Made by a program: the position numbers and the translations under genes | Notes under the pieces: model-generated | The model's database searches: none | Seen by the model: the letters and a program-made list of their open reading frames with translations, nothing else | What the model was told of the DNA's origin: nothing | Shown here: one piece after another, positions 20,058-21,249 of the stretch | Layout: each line of letters opens with the position of its first letter | Position numbering within the stretch: position 1 is the first letter of the stretch | Assembly (NCBI GenBank): GCA_045601405.1 | Contig: JAZRZO010000050.1 | Location: forward strand, 1-21,249 | DNA from: RGIG5612 sp045601405 | Lineage (GTDB): Bacteria > Bacillota > Clostridia > Lachnospirales > Lachnospiraceae | Length of the DNA: 21,249 bases | Direction: 5' to 3'

Positions 20058-20270
20058 ATGAGGGATAAGATATTTAAATGGCTGAAAGCAGCCGGTATAC
20101 GCGCGATCAAGACGGTAGCGCAGACAGCAATAGCAACAATAGGAACGACGGCTCTGTTGGATGAGGTTAATTGGGCAGTGGTAGCATCCGCGTCCGCAAT
20201 GGCAGGAGTGTTGTCTCTTTTGACGAGTATAGCAGGGCTTCCGGAGCTGAAACAGGAGGATGAAGAGTAA
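20058..20270 (+). CDS. Phage holin (r1t-like)
   Basis: 70 aa from ATG 20058 with AAGAGGTGA at good distance; a GTG at 20049 is inside that Shine-Dalgarno and less likely. The protein has a basic N-terminus (MRDKIFKWLKAAGIRAIK), a first hydrophobic helix (TVAQTAIATIGTTALL), a short turn (DEVNW) and a second hydrophobic helix (AVVASASAMAGVLSLLTSIAG), then an acidic tail. Two membrane helices, size and position before the endolysin match r1t-type holins, which form membrane holes to release the endolysin. It overlaps the next gene by one base. Confidence 0.85.
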   Translation: MRDKIFKWLKAAGIRAIKTVAQTAIATIGTTALLDEVNWAVVASASAMAGVLSLLTSIAGLPELKQEDEE

Positions 20271-20527
20271 TGGAGATAGAGACAATTTCAATCATAATAT
20301 CAATACTTGGACTTCTTGGCACTATAGCAACGGTTTACATCGGAATCAAGAAGTCAACGCAGGAGGCGGCATCGGCGCAGGCGCGCATGGACGAGCAGCT
20401 AAAGGCTCTTACAAGAGAAGTCAGGAAACACAACAATTTCGCCGAACGCATGCCGGTGCTGGAAGAAAAAATAGATGTAGCGAACCACAGGATCAAAGAC
20501 CTGGAAGAGATCAATAAGGGGGTATAG
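20270..20527 (+). CDS. Membrane-anchored coiled-coil lysis accessory protein (XhlA-like position)
   Basis: 85 aa from ATG 20270, overlapping the holin stop as TAATG, with AGGAGG upstream. Residues 5-27 are one hydrophobic segment (ISIIISILGLLGTIATVYIGI). The rest is a charged coiled coil (MDEQLKALTREVRKHNNFAERMPVLEEKIDVANHRIKDLEEI). A single membrane helix plus coiled coil, located between holin and endolysin, suits a lysis accessory or haemolysin XhlA-like protein, although XhlA usually has its membrane helix at the other end. The exact role is inferred. Confidence 0.65.
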   Translation: MEIETISIIISILGLLGTIATVYIGIKKSTQEAASAQARMDEQLKALTREVRKHNNFAERMPVLEEKIDVANHRIKDLEEINKGV

Positions 20528-20529
20528 AT

Positions 20530-21249
20530 ATGGCAATGACAGCGAAGAACTTTATTGAACGGCTTCAGCATCTGCTGAGCAGGAGAACTTTTTATGATAA
20601 TTCTTTCCCCGGAAACTGCGGAGAGATATATGCGGATGGGTCTATATCATTTGATTGCATCGGCCTTGTCAAGTCGGTGATCAATGAGCCGGATATCGTC
20701 TACAAGACCTCTCCGGCCGGATATTACGTGAGGCCGGGACAGATCATTCCGGACACAACAGAGATAGGTATTTTGCAGCTGTGCAGCGATGTTAAATGGG
20801 GAGACTTTTCCTTTGCGACCATGGCTCCCGGAGAGTATCTTTATATGTCCGGCCATGGCGGCGTTTATTGCGGAGGTACTGATTACAACGTCATTGAGTG
20901 TACCGGAGCCTTCGGCGGCGGCGTAGTGGCATCCTACGTTGACGAGTGGGGCAACAGATATAACCGCAGAGGCGGATACTGCGTCGGAAGATGGGAAGCA
21001 CACGGCAAGCTGTCAAGATATATCGATTACGGAGCAGAGCCGGACAGCCGGCCTTGGGTCAAGAAGATCAATGGCGAATGGTGCTATGTAGTTAACGGCA
21101 AGGTCGATACGTCCTACAACGGCGTAGCGCAGAATGAAAATGGCTGGTGGAAGATCAAGGCCGGGAAGGTTGACTTTAATTTCAATGGATTAGCACAAAA
21201 TGAGTACGGCTGGTGGTTCTGCGATCACGGCAAGGTAGACTTTGCGAAG
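20530..21249 (+). CDS. Endolysin, NlpC/P60-like domain plus cell-wall-binding repeats (3' end outside window)
   Basis: 240 aa visible from ATG 20530 (AAGGGGG upstream), still open at the window end. Residues 5-140 resemble an NlpC/P60-type cysteine peptidase or amidase: FDCIGLVKS with Cys43 as nucleophile, SGHGGVYCGG with His109 as base, and VIECTGAFGGGV nearby (Glu123) as a possible third residue. From about residue 175, aromatic wall-binding repeats follow (WVKKINGEWCYVVNGKVDTS; YNGVAQNENGWWKIKAGKVD; FNGLAQNEYGWWFCDHGKVD), a form common in Clostridia lysins. It would cut host peptidoglycan after holin opening. More repeats probably lie beyond the edge. Confidence 0.85.
   Translation, partial: MAMTAKNFIERLQHLLSRRTFYDNSFPGNCGEIYADGSISFDCIGLVKSVINEPDIVYKTSPAGYYVRPGQIIPDTTEIGILQLCSDVKWGDFSFATMAPGEYLYMSGHGGVYCGGTDYNVIECTGAFGGGVVASYVDEWGNRYNRRGGYCVGRWEAHGKLSRYIDYGAEPDSRPWVKKINGEWCYVVNGKVDTSYNGVAQNENGWWKIKAGKVDFNFNGLAQNEYGWWFCDHGKVDFAK

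Overview
The window is part of a bacteriophage or prophage genome from a Gram-positive host, most likely a gut Clostridia (Lachnospiraceae-type) bacterium. Pointers are the strong AGGAGG-type ribosome binding sites, the Clostridia-style glycine/tryptophan cell-wall-binding repeats on the lysin, and small protein families typical of Firmicutes phages (DUF4406, DUF551, G39P-like helicase loader, phage metallopeptidase). No integrase, immunity repressor or DNA polymerase lies inside the window. The late module has no recognisable tape-measure, tail-tube or baseplate genes, which fits a short-tailed (podovirus-like) particle.

Layout. 1-3059 (+) is the early/replication end: the C-terminal part of a replication initiator whose coding sequence contains an origin-like iteron array, a probable helicase loader, and a string of small overlapping accessory genes, one apparently frameshifted (DUF551). 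3060-3357 carries no protein gene but holds two back-to-back tRNA-like structures with abnormal or missing anticodon arms, then a bidirectional terminator. 3358-4012 (-) is a two-gene leftward cassette (HTH regulator plus small protein) with its own promoter, whose -35/-10 spacer is an operator palindrome. 4158-19766 (+) is the packaging, head and tail block: metallopeptidase, small and large terminase, portal, Prp-like cysteine protease, scaffold, N4-gp56-family capsid, small head protein, connector, nozzle/beta-propeller tail protein, and three candidate receptor-binding proteins (InlB/DUF859-like, YadA-repeat fibre, beta-helix spike). 20058-21249 (+) is lysis: holin, membrane/coiled-coil partner, and an NlpC/P60-like endolysin cut off by the window end.

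How it works together. The terminase pair packages DNA through the portal into a procapsid built by scaffold and capsid protein. The Prp-like protease sits immediately before these two, and both begin with an N-terminal motif resembling the ribosomal protein L27 site cut by Prp, so a phage-encoded capsid maturation protease is proposed. Long RNA hairpins without U-tracts flank the scaffold/capsid genes and may set their expression level. The most notable points are the Prp/N-terminal motif system, the anticodon-armless tRNA-like RNA, the origin embedded in the initiator gene, and the apparent splitting of the tail nozzle gene by an adhesin-like module.
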